Shown here piece by piece: positions 6,401 to 6,491 of a stretch of 6,491 nt of DNA. The position numbers were made by a program, and so were the translations under genes. The notes under the pieces were generated by a model. The model saw nothing but the letters and a program-made list of their open reading frames with translations, was not told where the DNA came from and did not search any database. The first letter of the stretch is position 1. Each line of letters opens with the position of its first letter. The stretch is from Robiginitomaculum sp. (GTDB lineage: Bacteria; Pseudomonadota; Alphaproteobacteria; Caulobacterales; Maricaulaceae), in assembly GCA_016765255.1 (NCBI GenBank), contig JAESQI010000110.1:1-6491 (forward strand), written 5' to 3'.

Positions 6401-6455
6401 AATCACGCCGCGTGATGTAATTGCCACCAAGCAATGGGATGAAATTCATGGATGA
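3447..6455 (+). CDS. ileS: Isoleucine--tRNA ligase (isoleucyl-tRNA synthetase)
   Basis: This class Ia synthetase (1002 residues) charges tRNA-Ile in the cytoplasm and edits mischarged valine. The Rossmann core carries PPYANGHIHMGTA (63-75; HIGH signature here HMGT at 71-74) and GWDCHGLPIEWKVE (100-113). The CP1 editing domain has WTTTPWTIPANRAV (251-264) and GTGFVHTAPSHGEDDY (361-376). Further on are DRPDWLISRQRNWGVPI (511-527), DVWFDSGCTH (589-598), LEGTDQHRGWFQSSL (616-630) and DGRKMSKSLGN (655-665, KMSKS at 658-662). The anticodon-binding domain follows from about 735. The C-terminal end has KCERSWKYF (970-978), where the second Cys of a CxxC zinc knuckle is Ser, and it ends in TPRDV...DEIHG. 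The length is slightly above E. coli's 938. The ATG at 3447 has a weak ribosome site; no better start is visible and the N-terminus (DYRETLFLPKTDFPM) fits the family. Codons turn AT-rich in part of the editing domain and strongly so in the last 400 bp. Confidence 0.98.
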   Translation: MTDSNTPRDYRETLFLPKTDFPMRAGLPKKEPEWLAHWHKIDLYNSLRKQSANKPSYVLHDGPPYANGHIHMGTAMNKILKDMVTRAHQMMGFNANYVPGWDCHGLPIEWKVEEEFRGKGRTKDQVPGSEFRKRCREYASNWLDIQREEFKRLGVIGDWDNPYKTMNFESEAIICGELLKIAKTGQLYRGSKPIMWSPVERTALAEAEVEYADRRATQIYVKFPVQYSGVQSVEENRPHYSNILDANIVIWTTTPWTIPANRAVCFSERIKYGLYEVTEMEEAEFEPWSKPGDKLIVADDLWEKVAKAGLVKSANRMFDITPEWLSQTLLDHPLKNMEGAENKFDFKVPLLSGDHVTAEAGTGFVHTAPSHGEDDYIVWISNQTKLEALGINPKVDMTLDDDGCYTDVLPTRFQGLDVIRTSGKKRGQDGKANPEALKALMECGNLLARGIMTLRDAHSWRSKAPVIRRATPQWFISMSKDGLRDKALAAIKDTIWYPARGENRIRAMVEDRPDWLISRQRNWGVPITLMVNKETGVLHTDLPQADEINARILAAVNATGVDGWFDADIADLMGDVRSENWDKVTDILDVWFDSGCTHAFCLEKRDDLPWPADLYLEGTDQHRGWFQSSLMEGCATRGRAPYKAVLTHGFVMAEDGRKMSKSLGNTVAPETVIRQFGAEILRLWVASSDFTEDLRIGDEIIKTSADAYRKLRNTLRYMIGALDGYDEKDAVEYTDMPALEKWVLHRLTELDEQIRKSYAEHDFKKVFTSLFNFCTNDLSAFYFDIRKDALYCDPLGSTRRRACRTVMDALFNRLTLWLAPILCFTMEGVWQTRHNGNDIEGSVHFEEFPETPSAWKNGHLNVKMKAIQLLRDDVYAQIEPLRAEGKIRSSLEAKVHIDCANSNLDDYIKSFGLLNLSDDANPSDTLADYLIVSEYSFTIVESAKNVLDKPNEDEEKIEIEFLSNDNEFSKCERSWKYFRDEDRVGITPRDVIATKQWDEIHG

Positions 6456-6472
6456 TTATTCTTCTACTCCGC

Positions 6473-6491
6473 TCATCCCCGCGAAGGCGGG
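6473..6491. repeat. Start of another palindromic repeat, cut by right edge
   Basis: tcatcccc is followed by a 5-bp stem (cccgc 6478-6482 with gcggg 6487-6491, loop gaag) running to the window edge. It resembles the first half of the element at 841-923 (tcatccc then a stem), and I recognise the ccccgcgaaggcgggg form as a common bacterial dispersed repeat. It lies 17 bp after the ileS stop. Short frames starting at 6448 or 6452 read through it and translate to repeat-like peptides, so they are not called as genes. Confidence 0.55.

Noticed and set aside
1..6491. CRISPR array, transposase, prophage, toxin-antitoxin or defence genes
   Set aside because: No regularly spaced direct repeats were seen, and no frame resembles such proteins; all sizeable real genes are metabolic or housekeeping.

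Overview
The window looks like ordinary chromosomal DNA of an alphaproteobacterium with moderate GC (about half by hand count in the well-behaved coding parts). The basis is the style of the RibF and IleRS proteins (RibF 'PHPSRFFRPD', IleRS 'KTDFPMRAGLPKKEPEWLAHW' and the 'CERSWKY...TPRDV' tail) and intergenic palindromic repeats of a kind common in that class. A Caulobacterales/Hyphomonadaceae-like host would fit, but that is inference.

Layout. (1) 1-833, +: ribF, the bifunctional riboflavin kinase/FAD synthetase, cut by the left edge. Its frame runs open to the edge, so the TTG/ATG near 105 is not the true start. (2) 834-1069: convergent intergenic region made almost entirely of two palindromic repeats. 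One is an 83-bp two-hairpin element (841-923). The other is a 136-bp element with 28-nt inverted arms (926-1061). (3) 1070-2011, -: a membrane fatty acid desaturase with three histidine boxes. (4) 2012-2087: a 76-bp divergent control region with two adjacent perfect palindromes and a consensus DnaA box. (5) 2088-3224, +: a PLP-dependent aminotransferase class V-fold enzyme of unknown substrate. (6) 3225-3446: a 222-bp leader/intergenic region with two hairpins and a short Ile-rich reading frame just before ileS. (7) 3447-6455, +: complete ileS, isoleucyl-tRNA synthetase. (8) 6456-6491: the start of another palindromic repeat, cut by the right edge.

How the genes relate. ribF and ileS are neighbours in the well-known ribF-ileS-lspA cluster of E. 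coli and other proteobacteria. Here they keep order and strand, but a desaturase/aminotransferase divergent pair and repeat elements lie between them. There is no evidence that the desaturase and the aminotransferase share a pathway; they share only a control region.

I do not see a new multi-gene system. The points most worth a second look are the Ile-rich mini-ORF and hairpin before ileS, the double palindrome with DnaA-box matches in the divergent promoter region, the long inverted-repeat element, and the sharp fall in GC at the 3' end of ileS. Compositions were counted by hand and no database search was made.
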